Assembly (NCBI RefSeq): GCF_015767675.1
Contig: NZ_CP065218.1
Location: 930,001 to 994,000, forward strand
Origin: Vibrio navarrensis
Lineage (GTDB): Bacteria > Pseudomonadota > Gammaproteobacteria > Enterobacterales > Vibrionaceae
Length of the DNA stretch: 64,000 nt
Direction: 5' to 3'
Shown: positions 28,786 to 38,456 of the stretch, one piece after another
How positions within the stretch are numbered: position 1 is the stretch's first letter
Layout of the letters: every line of letters starts with the position of its first letter
The notes under the pieces: model-generated
Databases searched by the model: none
Told to the model about the DNA's origin: nothing
Seen by the model: only the letters and a program-made list of their open reading frames with translations
Program-made: the position numbers and the translations under genes

Positions 28786-29697
28786 TTAAAACACCAAGTT
28801 TTCATTCACAAAATCAATAAACACCCTCAGTCTTGCGGGCATGTACTTGCTTTGTGGGTATTGCATGGCGATCGCGCCATGGTAGTTACTTTTGATCATC
28901 CAATCAGACAGCACTTCCACCACTTCGCCACGCTCTCGTGCTTCGCGGATGACAAAATCATGGAAGATGCCAATGCCAAGCCCTTGCTTGACGCCGTTAA
29001 GGCGCATCTGCGAGTGGTTGACGGCATAGCAGCCGGACACCGCGACGGAGTGCAACTCTTCCTCTTTGGAGAACGACCAGAGATTGTCTTTGTCGTTTTC
29101 CGCCAGATACAGGCAATCGTGTTGCACTAGTTCAGTCGGGTGATGCGGGGTTCCTCTGCGCTTGAGGTAATCTGGCGAGGCGCACAGCACTAAACGGGTT
29201 TTGCTCATCTCTTTGAGCACTAAGTTTTCATCGGGTTTGTCCGTGAGTTTAAACGCCAGATCGATACCATCGCGGAACAGATCAATCTCTCCGTCTGCGG
29301 CGCGCAGCTTAAGTTGGATGTGCGGATAGCGAGTCAAAAACGGCACCACAAACGGCTGTAATACCGAATTAAGAAACGCTTCGGGTGCGGCAACGGTTAA
29401 CGCGCCAGAAGGTTCGCAGTGCTCAGCTTCCGAGACTTCAATCGCCTGCTGCGCCGCATTCACCATCGCAACGCTTTGGTCATAAACCTTTTGCCCAGCT
29501 TGCGTGATGATCAACTTGCGCGTGGTGCGTTCAAAGAGCTTCACCTTTAAGGCCTGTTCAAGACGGGTAATGAGTTTGCTCAGCGCCGAAGGCGTGACGC
29601 CGAGTTTTTTGGCCGCCGCGGTGAAGCTCCCTTCGTTGACGACCAAAATAAAGCTGGCGAGATCAGGCAGTAAAGCGATGAGTTTCGGATTAACCAT
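28786..29697 (-). CDS. LysR family transcriptional regulator
   Basis: 303 aa. N-terminal winged helix-turn-helix (FTAAAKKLGVTPSALSKLITRLEQ, about residues 25-48) and a C-terminal periplasmic-binding-like effector domain. It is divergent from the MFS transporter gene across about 290 bp, the usual arrangement for a LysR protein controlling its neighbour. The effector is unknown. Confidence 0.92.
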   Translation of the reverse strand: MVNPKLIALLPDLASFILVVNEGSFTAAAKKLGVTPSALSKLITRLEQALKVKLFERTTRKLIITQAGQKVYDQSVAMVNAAQQAIEVSEAEHCEPSGALTVAAPEAFLNSVLQPFVVPFLTRYPHIQLKLRAADGEIDLFRDGIDLAFKLTDKPDENLVLKEMSKTRLVLCASPDYLKRRGTPHHPTELVQHDCLYLAENDKDNLWSFSKEEELHSVAVSGCYAVNHSQMRLNGVKQGLGIGIFHDFVIREARERGEVVEVLSDWMIKSNYHGAIAMQYPQSKYMPARLRVFIDFVNENLVF

Positions 29698-29983
29698 AGG
29701 GTGCTATCTCTTTTAGCAAAGCGCAGATCGGGCGAGCATTGTAACAGAAAGGGCACAAATCACTGCATGGGGAAGGGAAATGAGCGCGAATTTTGCCCAT
29801 CTGAGAGGGACAATGAATGGGTAATCTCCAATAAAATTTGTGGCTATTATTTTTGTTAACAACTTTTGTTAACAACGGGTTACATATCCTGCGTTGTGCC
29901 CCTATACTGGGCGAATTATTCATCCAATCACCTATTTACGCCTGCCATCAGGTTGTTCACGTCAGTCAGAGCAAGGAGCCACA

Positions 29984-31228
29984 ATGCAAGAAGAGAGTTT
30001 GTTTCAAAGAGAGCGTGTCAGGCGGTTTAATTTTTCGGTTTGGACGGTGCTCAGCGGCACTTTGTTGGCGCGAACCAGTTACTTTATGGCGTGGCCATTT
30101 CTGATTGTGTTCTTGTATCAAGACTACGGCGCGAGCGCGGCGCAAATTGGCGGCATGCTGGCAGGCTCGGCGATTGTTGGCGCCTTGACCGGCCTTTATT
30201 CGGGGTACTTGTCAGACAAATTTGGCCGAAAATGGGTGATGGTGTGCGGCAGCTTGGTTGCCGCAGCGGCGTATTCTGGCATCGCACTGGCGAGCGAGTT
30301 GTGGCACTTCTATGTCCTCATTTTACTGGCAGGCTTAATGCGGCCGATGATTGAAGCGCCCGCCAAAGCGGTGCTTGGCGATAACTTAGCCGATGTAAAA
30401 GATCGCGAACTGGCGATGAACATTCGCTATTTCTTACTCAATTTGGGCGGCGCGATTGGCCCACTGCTCGGGGTGACGATTGGGTTGAGCTCACCGCAGC
30501 ATCTGTTTTACATCACGGGTATCACATATCTGCTCTACACCTGCTGGCTGTTTTTTGGCATTGAGCGCAAGCAGGCGTTTAGTAAGCCCGATCCCTCCCA
30601 ACTGCCGAATTTTCGCGCCACCCTCAAAGTCATCAGCCGTGATGCGATTTTCGTTAAGCTGATGATCGCCAACTTCCTGATGATGTTTGTGTATGCGCAG
30701 TTGGAGTCGTCTATTCCGCAAGTGATTGTACGCTCCGACATCATCGACGCGGCGAAGATTGTCGCCGGTTTGGTTTTGGTCAACACCATGACGATCATCG
30801 TTTTTCAGTTTCCGATGTTGAAATGGCTGGAGCATGTGCCGCTGTTTGCGCGTACTCGCATCGGTATGATCTTAATGGCGTTGGCGCAGGTTGGCTTTAT
30901 GCTCACGCCAGCCGATATGCCGCTCGGCTGGGGGCTGGCCTGCTTTGTCATGAGCCTTGGAGAAGTGATCGCCTTTCCAACCCTCAATGTGCAGATTGAC
31001 CGTTTGGCACCTGCCCATTTACGCGGCTCCTACTTCGGCGCCGCAGCGCTCTATTCGCTCGGTTTTGCCGTGTCTCCGCTGATTGGCGGGATGATGCTTG
31101 ATTCGTTGAGCTCCAACTGGCTGTTCGGGCTCTGTTTTGTGTTGTGTCTTGCTATGATCTGGCTCTACTGGTTGGCGGAACATCATTTAGAGTGTGATGT
31201 GCCGCAAGCGGTCAGTGCTGAAAGATAA
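29984..31228 (+). CDS. Major facilitator superfamily transporter
   Basis: 414 aa from ATG 29984, which has AGCAAGGAG upstream; an open frame extends 90 bp further without a ribosome site. Twelve membrane segments and the MFS loop-2 motif (GYLSDKFGRKWVM, about 75-87) are present. It is similar in layout to MdtH-type drug exporters. It is probably regulated by the divergent LysR gene. Substrate unknown. Confidence 0.88.
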   Translation: MQEESLFQRERVRRFNFSVWTVLSGTLLARTSYFMAWPFLIVFLYQDYGASAAQIGGMLAGSAIVGALTGLYSGYLSDKFGRKWVMVCGSLVAAAAYSGIALASELWHFYVLILLAGLMRPMIEAPAKAVLGDNLADVKDRELAMNIRYFLLNLGGAIGPLLGVTIGLSSPQHLFYITGITYLLYTCWLFFGIERKQAFSKPDPSQLPNFRATLKVISRDAIFVKLMIANFLMMFVYAQLESSIPQVIVRSDIIDAAKIVAGLVLVNTMTIIVFQFPMLKWLEHVPLFARTRIGMILMALAQVGFMLTPADMPLGWGLACFVMSLGEVIAFPTLNVQIDRLAPAHLRGSYFGAAALYSLGFAVSPLIGGMMLDSLSSNWLFGLCFVLCLAMIWLYWLAEHHLECDVPQAVSAER

Positions 31229-31231
31229 AAA

Positions 31232-31257
31232 TAACGCCCCATGATGGGGCGTTGTGC
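31232..31257. terminator. Intrinsic terminator between convergent genes
   Basis: AACGCCCCA TGA TGGGGCGTT, a 9-bp stem with flanking A and T runs. Confidence 0.75.
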
Positions 31258-31605
31258 TTATTGTGCGTAGAGCATCCTCGTCGGTTCTGGCTCGGTGTAA
31301 TCAATCAACTCGCTGTGGCCAAGCTGCTCGATCTGCTGCTTCTCCCCAGTCACCACCAACACTTGTTGTTTGACGAGGGCATCGACGATTTCAATCTCGT
31401 AGGAGCGAAGAAGCTCACGCACTTGCTGCTCTTTACCTGCGTGATATTTAACGAAATAACGGGCAGGGGCAGCCGCGGCTTGTTGCACACGTTTATCGAC
31501 CACCGGAAAGCCTGCGTTGTTGGCGTGTGACTGTGGCATAAACGTTAGCGCCGTGATCGTGGTAAGCACCACACTGCCAACTGACCATAGAATGCGCTTC
31601 TTCAT
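31258..31605 (-). CDS. vvsB: Secreted I9-propeptide-like companion of the serine protease (VvsB type)
   Basis: 115 aa. N-terminal signal peptide (about 1-28). The mature part (ARYFVKYHAGKEQQVREL ... IDYTEPEPTRML) follows the same pattern as the propeptide of the protease encoded 9 bp upstream (TKYIVKFKDD ... VEYVEIDPPRYL). It thus looks like a stand-alone inhibitor-I9 domain. In V. vulnificus a small gene, vvsB, co-transcribed with vvsA is needed for active serine protease. The chaperone or inhibitor role here is inferred from that and the domain likeness. Confidence 0.75.
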   Translation of the reverse strand: MKKRILWSVGSVVLTTITALTFMPQSHANNAGFPVVDKRVQQAAAAPARYFVKYHAGKEQQVRELLRSYEIEIVDALVKQQVLVVTGEKQQIEQLGHSELIDYTEPEPTRMLYAQ

Positions 31606-31614
31606 ACTCTCTCC

Positions 31615-33987
31615 TTATTGAAATGACAGGGTCCAGCTGTTGAGGGTACCCGTGTCTTGTTTGGCGTTGTCGACCACTTTAAGTTGCCAAGTTCCCTTCG
31701 CCTCATAGCCAGTAAAATCGGCCGATAGCGTGGTGCGAATGTTGTTGGCAGAACCGCCGCTGTTATTGTGTAGAACCACTTGGCCGCCCGTTGGGGAGAT
31801 CAAAGTGACCTTGAGATCGCCGATATAAGTATGGCTGATGTTCAGATCCACGCTCACGTTACCCGCATCGCCGCTGCGCAGCACATTAAGCTCACTCACC
31901 ACGCCTACCGATGCGTTATCAGGGATCGCCACCGCGTTGGCATTGGTGTAGCTCGAAGGCGTTTGGCCGTCCGTCGGTTCATCGCTGCCGTTATGCGTAG
32001 CGGTTAACGAAGCGCCGGAATAAGCCGCGTAACCATAGACCAGCACTTCATAGGTACCCGCTCGGGTGACATTAAGATTACAGCGTTCACCGTTGCCACT
32101 TTGCCAAGAGCGACAATCGTAGCTGCTGGTGGTCGGCGTGCCGTTAAAGCGCACATACATATCCGCATCGCCCGTGCCGCCGCTTAAGTTAAAGCTGGCT
32201 TGAGTGGCATCGGCTGGAACGTCAAAAGTAAACACGGCACTGGTTTTCTCATCACCAGAGAGTGGGCCTTTGGCTACGCCGTTTTCCAGCGCGTTTCCAT
32301 CAGGATCGACAGGTCCTGTTGGGCCGTCACAGCCTGCGTCCAGATACGCTTTCGCCGCATCGGCATTGATCAAGCCATAGCCAGTACGGTTATCGCGGCC
32401 AGCAACGTCGATGTCGGTGGCGGTAGCGCGAAGCGCTTTACGCATTTGCTGCGCGCTGCAGGTTGGATGGTAACTCCACACCAGCGCGGCAACGCCGGTA
32501 ACGTGTGGGGTTGCCATCGAGGTGCCGTTGTAGTACTCGTAATCTTTGCCCGTTTCGGTGGACACAGTGACGCTGCTCCCGACTTGGTTAGCCAGTTCCA
32601 AACCAAGCTGACGGTCGACCGTCACCGACACCATGCGGTAGCGGTTGTTGTCATCCAGTACAAACGGGTTTTGCAGGCCCGGTAGCGCTTGGTTACTGTA
32701 AACAATCGCCGCTTTCGCGCCAGCGTTGTAACAGGCTTTGACCGCATCGATTTCCGGATCGAGCGTCGCGGTTTGGTTGTCAATACGTTCGGTGAGACAG
32801 ACTTTATTGCTCATATCGCCACAGTTGTAGCTGCCTGAAGAGACATCACAACTTGCCAGTGGCGCGGTGACACTGCCTGCAACTGGTGCTGGCGCGTAAT
32901 TGCTTCCGCTGACGATCAAACGGTTGTGCGGTACGACCCCACGCTCAAAGTAGCGGTTACCAGAGAGTGAAATGTCCGACAAAATCCCTTCGCCTACCGT
33001 TACGGTCGACAAAATGGCCATGCCCGGCGCGGCAACTTCAACTTGGTTTGTCGCCTGAGAAAATGCCGCGTGATCGTTGTGGTTGTCCACCGCCGCCACT
33101 GAAACCACCGAGTCGTAAGAGGCCGGATAGCTGTGCGCGGTGTTGCCCGAGTTACCGGCGGCGGCAATCAGCAACACGCCTTGATCGTAAATCGCTTTCA
33201 GTGCGGCCTCTTCCGTGCGGCTGGACTGGCTGCCACCTAAGCTCATGTTAACGACATTAGCACCATTATCGGCACAGGTTTGAATCGCTTTGACCAAGCT
33301 GGAAGAGTAACCCCAACCCGACTCGTTAAACACCTTAACGATGTGCAGATTGACGTTCTGATTCGGCATGATCCCTTTCACTCCTTCGCCGTTAGCAATG
33401 GCCGCGATGGTGCCTGCCACGTGAGTGCCGTGGGCGTTATTGTTGCCCGGATCGCTCCACGCGCCAGTGCCACTGTCGTTGCTGCCATTGACGCGGTTAC
33501 CACTCAAATCGTTGTGATTGAGATCGTAGCCGGAGTCGATGATACACACAGTGCGGTTGCCTCCGCTGCCGTCATCCAGTCGCTGCGCGTTTACCGCGCC
33601 GTAGCCCCATGGGGTGGTTTCACTCAGCAGATAGCGCGGCGGGTCAATTTCCACGTATTCCACTTCGGCGTTGTTTTGCAGTGCAGTAAGCTCGTTGCTA
33701 TCGATTTCAACGCTGTACAGCGCTTGACGACCGAGCTTTTCCACTTGGCGCGCGTTGACTTGGTTAAGCACCGCTTCTCGGACCAAATTCGGGCCGAAAA
33801 ACGGGTTGCTTGCCATGGTCGAACGCGTTTGAAGGTCGTCTTTGAACTTTACTATGTATTTGGTTGGAAGGTCTGCCTCGTTGAAGCCAATACCGGGTGC
33901 AGCGAGCGCTGATGCTGATGCGGTGATCGCTACAGCGATAGCAGACAGGGAAAAGATCCCTTTGGTTTTTGTTGTTGTGTAGTGCAT
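31615..33987 (-). CDS. vvsA: Extracellular S8 serine protease (VvsA type) with PA, PPC and P domains
   Basis: 790 aa. Signal peptide (1-30) and an I9 propeptide (40-120). The subtilisin domain has catalytic Asp151 (IIDSGYD), His186 (AHGTHVAG), oxyanion Asn279 (AAGNSG) and Ser490 (GTSMATPH). A PA-like insertion with Cys pairs occupies about 345-465, between Asn279 and Ser490. A PPC domain (about 575-665) and a P/proprotein-convertase-like domain (about 680-790) follow. It is secreted, degrades host protein, and is known in pathogenic Vibrio. Divergent from the phospholipase gene across 440 bp. Confidence 0.92.
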   Translation of the reverse strand: MHYTTTKTKGIFSLSAIAVAITASASALAAPGIGFNEADLPTKYIVKFKDDLQTRSTMASNPFFGPNLVREAVLNQVNARQVEKLGRQALYSVEIDSNELTALQNNAEVEYVEIDPPRYLLSETTPWGYGAVNAQRLDDGSGGNRTVCIIDSGYDLNHNDLSGNRVNGSNDSGTGAWSDPGNNNAHGTHVAGTIAAIANGEGVKGIMPNQNVNLHIVKVFNESGWGYSSSLVKAIQTCADNGANVVNMSLGGSQSSRTEEAALKAIYDQGVLLIAAAGNSGNTAHSYPASYDSVVSVAAVDNHNDHAAFSQATNQVEVAAPGMAILSTVTVGEGILSDISLSGNRYFERGVVPHNRLIVSGSNYAPAPVAGSVTAPLASCDVSSGSYNCGDMSNKVCLTERIDNQTATLDPEIDAVKACYNAGAKAAIVYSNQALPGLQNPFVLDDNNRYRMVSVTVDRQLGLELANQVGSSVTVSTETGKDYEYYNGTSMATPHVTGVAALVWSYHPTCSAQQMRKALRATATDIDVAGRDNRTGYGLINADAAKAYLDAGCDGPTGPVDPDGNALENGVAKGPLSGDEKTSAVFTFDVPADATQASFNLSGGTGDADMYVRFNGTPTTSSYDCRSWQSGNGERCNLNVTRAGTYEVLVYGYAAYSGASLTATHNGSDEPTDGQTPSSYTNANAVAIPDNASVGVVSELNVLRSGDAGNVSVDLNISHTYIGDLKVTLISPTGGQVVLHNNSGGSANNIRTTLSADFTGYEAKGTWQLKVVDNAKQDTGTLNSWTLSFQ

Positions 33988-34427
33988 TTGCTCTATTCCT
34001 TTTTGAGCTGTTTATTATTCACTTTATCTTCATGAAAAGTCACTTTTATGTGCGATTCATGAGCTGTCTAGCTATAGCTTATGGTTATAGAATGCCAAGA
34101 TAATCGTGTCTTGAATGATAAGAATTGTACAAAATGTCACCCAATAAACAGCGGAGGTGAACATCACTTGTTTATTTAAAGTTCTTATAAAGCAAACAGT
34201 TAATTGGTTAAAATTGCATGTTAAATTATTTCTAGTGGGTAATTATTCTATTTTTATAAAATAATCTTCAATTGATAGAATGAATGTTTTTTGACTTTGA
34301 TGCCAGATTTGTAAAATTGCATATTTAGGTGGTTGACTCGATAGGGTATCTGCCCAAAATGATAAAACTGTCAGCGATAAATGCTCTCATTTGCCAGTTT
34401 AAAATCATAAAACAAGAAGATAATTCG
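33988..34427. promoter_or_regulatory. Divergent AT-rich regulatory region between protease and phospholipase
   Basis: 440 bp without a gene. It must carry both promoters. I see AT-rich runs (34190-34330) and a weak CRP-like TGTGC-GATTCA-TGAGC at about 34050. I see no strong operator. CRP and HlyU control of plpA has been reported in V. vulnificus; the sites are not clear to me here. Confidence 0.4.
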
Positions 34428-35681
34428 ATGAAAAAGATGACAATACTGCTGGGGGCTCTGTTCCCCCTCGCTTCTGCAGTGGCTGCTGAGCCAGCGCTCT
34501 CTCCTGAATCCATAACGACTGCGCAAGTGGTCAGTACCCAAAACAAACAAACCTACACCTATGTTCGCTGCTGGTATCGCACCGGAAACTCTCATAACGA
34601 TTCGGCAACGGATTGGCAATGGGCACAAAATCCCGATGGGAGCTACTACACCCTCAATGGCTATTGGTGGAGCTCGGTCTCTTTTAAAAACATGTTTTAC
34701 ACCAATACCTCGCAAAACGTGATTAAGCAGCGTTGTGAAGAGACGCTCGGTGTGAACCATGAAAACGCCGACATCACTTTCTTTGCTGCCGACAATCGTT
34801 GGTCGTACAACCACACGATTTGGAGCAATGATCCGGTGATGCAAGCCGATCAAATCAACAAGATGGTCGCATTTGGTGATAGCTTGTCGGATACCGGCAA
34901 CATCTTCAATGCCTCAATGTGGCGCTTCCCCAACCCTAATACTTGGTTCCTCGGCCACTTCTCCAACGGTTTTGTCTGGACGGAATACATCGCCCAAGAG
35001 AAAAAACTGCCGCTGTACAACTGGGCCGTGGGCGGCGCGGCAGGCTCGAATCAATACATCGCGCTGACTGGGGTAGGGGATCAGGTCTCTTCTTATCTGA
35101 CCTACGCCAAAATGGCGAAAAACTACAAGCTAGCCAACACCTTGTTTACGCTTGAGTTTGGCTTGAATGATTTCATGAACTACAACCGTGAAGTGGCCGA
35201 CGTGCAAGCGGACTTCGCCAGCGCGTTAGCTCGCCTTACCGATGCCGGTGCACAAAACATCATGTTGATGACGTTGCCAGATGCGACCAAAGCGCCGCAG
35301 TTCAAATACTCGACCGCCGATGAAATTGCCAAAGTGCGCGTGAAGATCCTAGAATTTAACGAGTTCATCAAAGCGCAAGTGGCACTATACATCCTGCAAG
35401 GCTACAACATCACCCTGTACGATACTTACACCCTGTTTGAACAGTTGACTACCAACCCGCAACAGCATGGCTTTGTTAACGCCAGCGACGCGTGTTTGAA
35501 CATCAACCGTTCGTCGGCGACGGATTATCTCTACAGCCATAGCTTGACCAGCGAGTGCACAGCACACAGCTCAGACAAATACGTCTTCTGGGATGTCACT
35601 CACCCAACCACCGCAGTGTACAAATACATCGCAGACAAGATGCTCGAACCGGGCACAGGTATGCAGCGTTTTGCCTTTTAA
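34428..35681 (+). CDS. plpA: Secreted GDSL phospholipase A2 / thermolabile haemolysin (PlpA, TLH family)
   Basis: 417 aa from ATG 34428 (AAGAAG upstream); an earlier in-frame ATG would precede the signal peptide by 33 residues. Signal peptide 1-20 (FPLASAVAAEP). After a roughly 125-residue N-terminal domain comes the SGNH hydrolase domain: Ser152 in VAFGDSLSDTGN, Gly in VGGAAG, Asn in GLNDFM, and Asp/His in FWDVTHP. TLH/PlpA enzymes cleave phospholipids and lyse red cells. The neighbouring serine protease gene is also adjacent in other pathogenic Vibrio. Confidence 0.92.
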   Translation: MKKMTILLGALFPLASAVAAEPALSPESITTAQVVSTQNKQTYTYVRCWYRTGNSHNDSATDWQWAQNPDGSYYTLNGYWWSSVSFKNMFYTNTSQNVIKQRCEETLGVNHENADITFFAADNRWSYNHTIWSNDPVMQADQINKMVAFGDSLSDTGNIFNASMWRFPNPNTWFLGHFSNGFVWTEYIAQEKKLPLYNWAVGGAAGSNQYIALTGVGDQVSSYLTYAKMAKNYKLANTLFTLEFGLNDFMNYNREVADVQADFASALARLTDAGAQNIMLMTLPDATKAPQFKYSTADEIAKVRVKILEFNEFIKAQVALYILQGYNITLYDTYTLFEQLTTNPQQHGFVNASDACLNINRSSATDYLYSHSLTSECTAHSSDKYVFWDVTHPTTAVYKYIADKMLEPGTGMQRFAF

Positions 35682-35703
35682 AACAATCTCTTAGCGCCTA
35701 ATC

Positions 35704-35735
35704 AGAACGGAAGCCAAACGGCTTCCGTTTTTCAT
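35704..35735 (+). terminator. Intrinsic terminator after the phospholipase gene
   Basis: AACGGAAGCC AAAC GGCTTCCGTTTTT stem-loop with T-run. Confidence 0.85.
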
Positions 35736-35834
35736 TGTGATTATTGCCTCTGATTCACTAATGCTTTTCCAATGTCAGGGATAATCGTTTTCCAAGCCAT
35801 AGATTACACTTGAAAGTAATAACGGCCATTCGCC

Positions 35835-35850
35835 TGTGACCCTTGTCACA
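35835..35850 (+). promoter_or_regulatory. CRP binding site upstream of kbl-tdh
   Basis: TGTGA-CCCTTG-TCACA is a perfect inverted repeat matching the CRP consensus, 64 bp before the kbl start. It suggests that threonine degradation is under catabolite control. Confidence 0.75.
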
Positions 35851-35913
35851 TAAAGGCTGCCTTACAATGAGTCGGCTCTCAAGCCGCCCCCAACCATCTG
35901 CAAGGAATACTCC

Positions 35914-37107
35914 ATGTCTTCAGCATTTTACCAACAGATCCGCAATCAACTTGAAGAAGTGAAAGCGGAAGGCCTGTACAAATCTGAGCGCATCATTATC
36001 TCTGATCAGCAAGCGGCGGTGAAAATCGCCAGCGGCGAAGAAGTGCTGAACTTCTGCGCCAACAACTATCTGGGCCTAGCCAATCACCCGGCGTTGATTA
36101 AAGCGGCCAAAGAGGGGATGGACAGCCACGGTTTTGGTATGGCGTCGGTACGCTTTATCTGTGGTACGCAAGACATTCACAAACAGCTTGAGCAGAAGCT
36201 TTCGCAATTCTTGGGTAAAGAAGACACCATTCTTTACACCTCCTGCTTTGATGCCAACGCTGGCCTGTTTGAAACCCTGCTGGATAAAGAAGACGCCATC
36301 ATCTCTGACGCGCTGAACCACGCTTCGATCATCGACGGCGTGCGTCTGTGTAAAGCCATGCGTTTTCGCTACAGCAACAACAACATGCAAGAGTTGGAAG
36401 AGCAGCTGATCGCGGCCAAAGCAGCGGGCGCGCGCAACATTCTGGTCGTGACCGATGGCGTGTTCTCAATGGACGGTGTGGTTGCCAACCTGCCAGCCAT
36501 TTGTGACCTAGCAGAAAAATATGGCGCATTGACCATGGTCGATGACTCACACGCAGTCGGCTTTATGGGCCCAACAGGTGCAGGCACGCACGAGTATCAC
36601 AACGTGGTGGATCGCATCGACATCATCACAGGCACGCTTGGCAAAGCGATGGGCGGCGCATCGGGCGGTTACACAGCGGGTAAAAAAGAGGTGATCGACT
36701 GGTTGCGTCAGCGCTCTCGTCCGTACCTGTTTTCAAACTCGGTAGCGCCGGCGATCGTTGCTGCCTCCATTCGCGTGTTGGATCTGCTGCAAGAGAGCGG
36801 CGATCTGCGCGCTCGCTTGTGGGAAAACGCGGCGCACTTTCGCACTCGCATGACTGAGGCTGGCTTTACTATGGCCGGTGCCGATCACGCCATCATCCCC
36901 ATCATGCTGGGTGATGCCAAAGTGGCGGCGGAGTTTGCTGAGCGCGCATTAGCCAAAGGCATCTACGTGATCGGTTTTTCATTCCCAGTGGTACCCAAAG
37001 GCCAAGCGCGTATCCGCACTCAGATGTCGGCTGCACACTCTCGCGAGCAGCTTGATAAAGCCATTGATGCGTTTATCGAAGTCGGCAAAGAGATGGGCAT
37101 TATCTGA
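35914..37107 (+). CDS. kbl: Glycine C-acetyltransferase (2-amino-3-ketobutyrate CoA ligase)
   Basis: 397 aa, PLP-dependent alpha-oxoamine synthase family. [10 protein letters not shown], the PLP-ring stacking region ([11 protein letters not shown]), [14 protein letters not shown] and the PLP-lysine motif [15 protein letters not shown] are present. It cleaves 2-amino-3-ketobutyrate with CoA to glycine and acetyl-CoA, the second step after threonine dehydrogenase. It is the first gene of the two-gene operon; GCAAGGAA precedes the ATG. Confidence 0.97.
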   Translation: MSSAFYQQIRNQLEEVKAEGLYKSERIIISDQQAAVKIASGEEVLNFCANNYLGLANHPALIKAAKEGMDSHGFGMASVRFICGTQDIHKQLEQKLSQFLGKEDTILYTSCFDANAGLFETLLDKEDAIISDALNHASIIDGVRLCKAMRFRYSNNNMQELEEQLIAAKAAGARNILVVTDGVFSMDGVVANLPAICDLAEKYGALTMVDDSHAVGFMGPTGAGTHEYHNVVDRIDIITGTLGKAMGGASGGYTAGKKEVIDWLRQRSRPYLFSNSVAPAIVAASIRVLDLLQESGDLRARLWENAAHFRTRMTEAGFTMAGADHAIIPIMLGDAKVAAEFAERALAKGIYVIGFSFPVVPKGQARIRTQMSAAHSREQLDKAIDAFIEVGKEMGII

Positions 37108-37148
37108 TTTTTTGCCTCGCATCGCGCGGGGCATATTTGGTGAATAAT

Positions 37149-38180
37149 ATGAAAATCAAAGCATTATCAAAGCTTAAGCCTGAAGAAGGCATCTGGATGA
37201 CCGAAGTGGACAAGCCTGAACTTGGTCACAACGATCTGCTGATCCGCATTAAGAAAACCGCTATCTGTGGCACCGACGTGCATATTTATAACTGGGATGA
37301 ATGGTCACAAAAAACCATTCCAGTGCCTATGGTCGTCGGCCATGAATACGTGGGCGAAGTGGTCGGTATCGGCCAAGAAGTGCGTGGTTTTGCCATCGGT
37401 GACCGAGTTTCTGGCGAAGGCCACATCACGTGTGGTCACTGCCGTAACTGCCGTGGTGGCCGCACGCATTTGTGCCGCAATACCATCGGTGTTGGCGTTA
37501 ACCGCACAGGCGCGTTTGCTGAATACTTGGTGATTCCAGCGTTCAACGCATTCAAAATCCCAGATGGCATTTCTGACGATCTCGCGTCCATCTTCGACCC
37601 ATTTGGTAACGCAGTGCACACCGCGCTGTCGTTTGATCTCGTGGGTGAAGATGTGCTGATCACTGGCGCAGGCCCAATCGGCATTATGGCCGCCGCTGTG
37701 GCGAAGCACGTTGGTGCGCGTCACGTAGTGATCACCGATGTGAACGAATACCGCTTGGATCTTGCGCGTAAAATGGGCGTGACTCGCGCGGTGAACGTTG
37801 CCGAGCAGAAGCTCGATGATGTGATGGCTGAGCTGGGCATGACAGAAGGCTTCGATGTGGGCCTAGAGATGTCGGGCAACCCATCGGCGTTTAACTCAAT
37901 GCTGAAAACCATGAACCACGGCGGCCGCATTGCACTGTTGGGTATTCCACCCTCAGACATGGGCATCGACTGGAACCAAGTGATCTTCAAAGGCTTAGTG
38001 ATCAAAGGGATCTACGGTCGTGAGATGTTCGAAACTTGGTATAAGATGGCGAGCCTGATCCAATCTGGCCTCGATTTAACGCCAATTATCACCCATCACT
38101 TCAAAGTAGACGATTTCCAAAAAGGCTTCGACGCTATGCGTAGCGGGGCTTCCGGCAAAGTCATCCTCGATTGGGAATAA
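37149..38180 (+). CDS. tdh: L-threonine 3-dehydrogenase
   Basis: 343 aa from ATG 37149, which fits the E. coli protein length; an in-frame ATG 12 bp upstream is less likely. Zinc-dependent medium-chain dehydrogenase: catalytic Cys in [19 protein letters not shown], the structural-zinc cysteines in [15 protein letters not shown], and the NAD motif [14 protein letters not shown]. It oxidises threonine to 2-amino-3-ketobutyrate, the substrate of Kbl encoded just upstream. Confidence 0.97.
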   Translation: MKIKALSKLKPEEGIWMTEVDKPELGHNDLLIRIKKTAICGTDVHIYNWDEWSQKTIPVPMVVGHEYVGEVVGIGQEVRGFAIGDRVSGEGHITCGHCRNCRGGRTHLCRNTIGVGVNRTGAFAEYLVIPAFNAFKIPDGISDDLASIFDPFGNAVHTALSFDLVGEDVLITGAGPIGIMAAAVAKHVGARHVVITDVNEYRLDLARKMGVTRAVNVAEQKLDDVMAELGMTEGFDVGLEMSGNPSAFNSMLKTMNHGGRIALLGIPPSDMGIDWNQVIFKGLVIKGIYGREMFETWYKMASLIQSGLDLTPIITHHFKVDDFQKGFDAMRSGASGKVILDWE

Positions 38181-38185
38181 AAAAC

Positions 38186-38212
38186 AAAGCGCTCCGAAAG
38201 GGGCGCTTTTTG
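38186..38212 (+). terminator. Intrinsic terminator after tdh
   Basis: AAGCGCTCC GAAA GGGGCGCTTTTT, a compact stem and T-run marking the end of the kbl-tdh operon and the edge of the accessory region. Confidence 0.8.
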
Positions 38213-38262
38213 CATTGGATACTACTGTAAGCATAAACAGTGAAATGGAAAATAAAGCCCCA

Positions 38263-38340
38263 TTTAGCCCTAGAAAAAGCCCTAATTTAGCCCTAAAGGC
38301 ATTTTCACCACGCCCCAAAGCACTCACTTTTAGCCCTAAA
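38263..38340. repeat. Short direct repeats TTTAGCCCTAAA
   Basis: Two exact 12-mers (38286-38297 and 38329-38340), one copy with a mismatch (38263-38274, ending CTAGA) and a partial AGCCCTAA at 38279-38286. They fill the gap between the tdh terminator and the cassette cluster. Function unknown; possibly a recombination or binding site. Confidence 0.5.
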
Positions 38341-38426
38341 CTCCTCATAGGCTTTGGTATATGGTGAGGGTAGATTATTGCCCGTTGAGCGAGGTTATAA
38401 GTACTTATCTTTACAGATATTGCAGA

Positions 38427-38443
38427 CATAACGCCTTGTTATG
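38427..38443 (-). repeat. Collapsed attC site (outer arms only)
   Basis: CATAAC GCCTT GTTATG. Read on the minus strand it is R'' (TAACAAG) joined directly to R' (GCGTTATG) with the whole L''/L' hairpin missing. It lies 14 bp after the stop of the last cassette gene, where a full attC of about 120 bp would be expected. Confidence 0.6.
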
Positions 38444-38456
38444 CGATTGTTGGACC

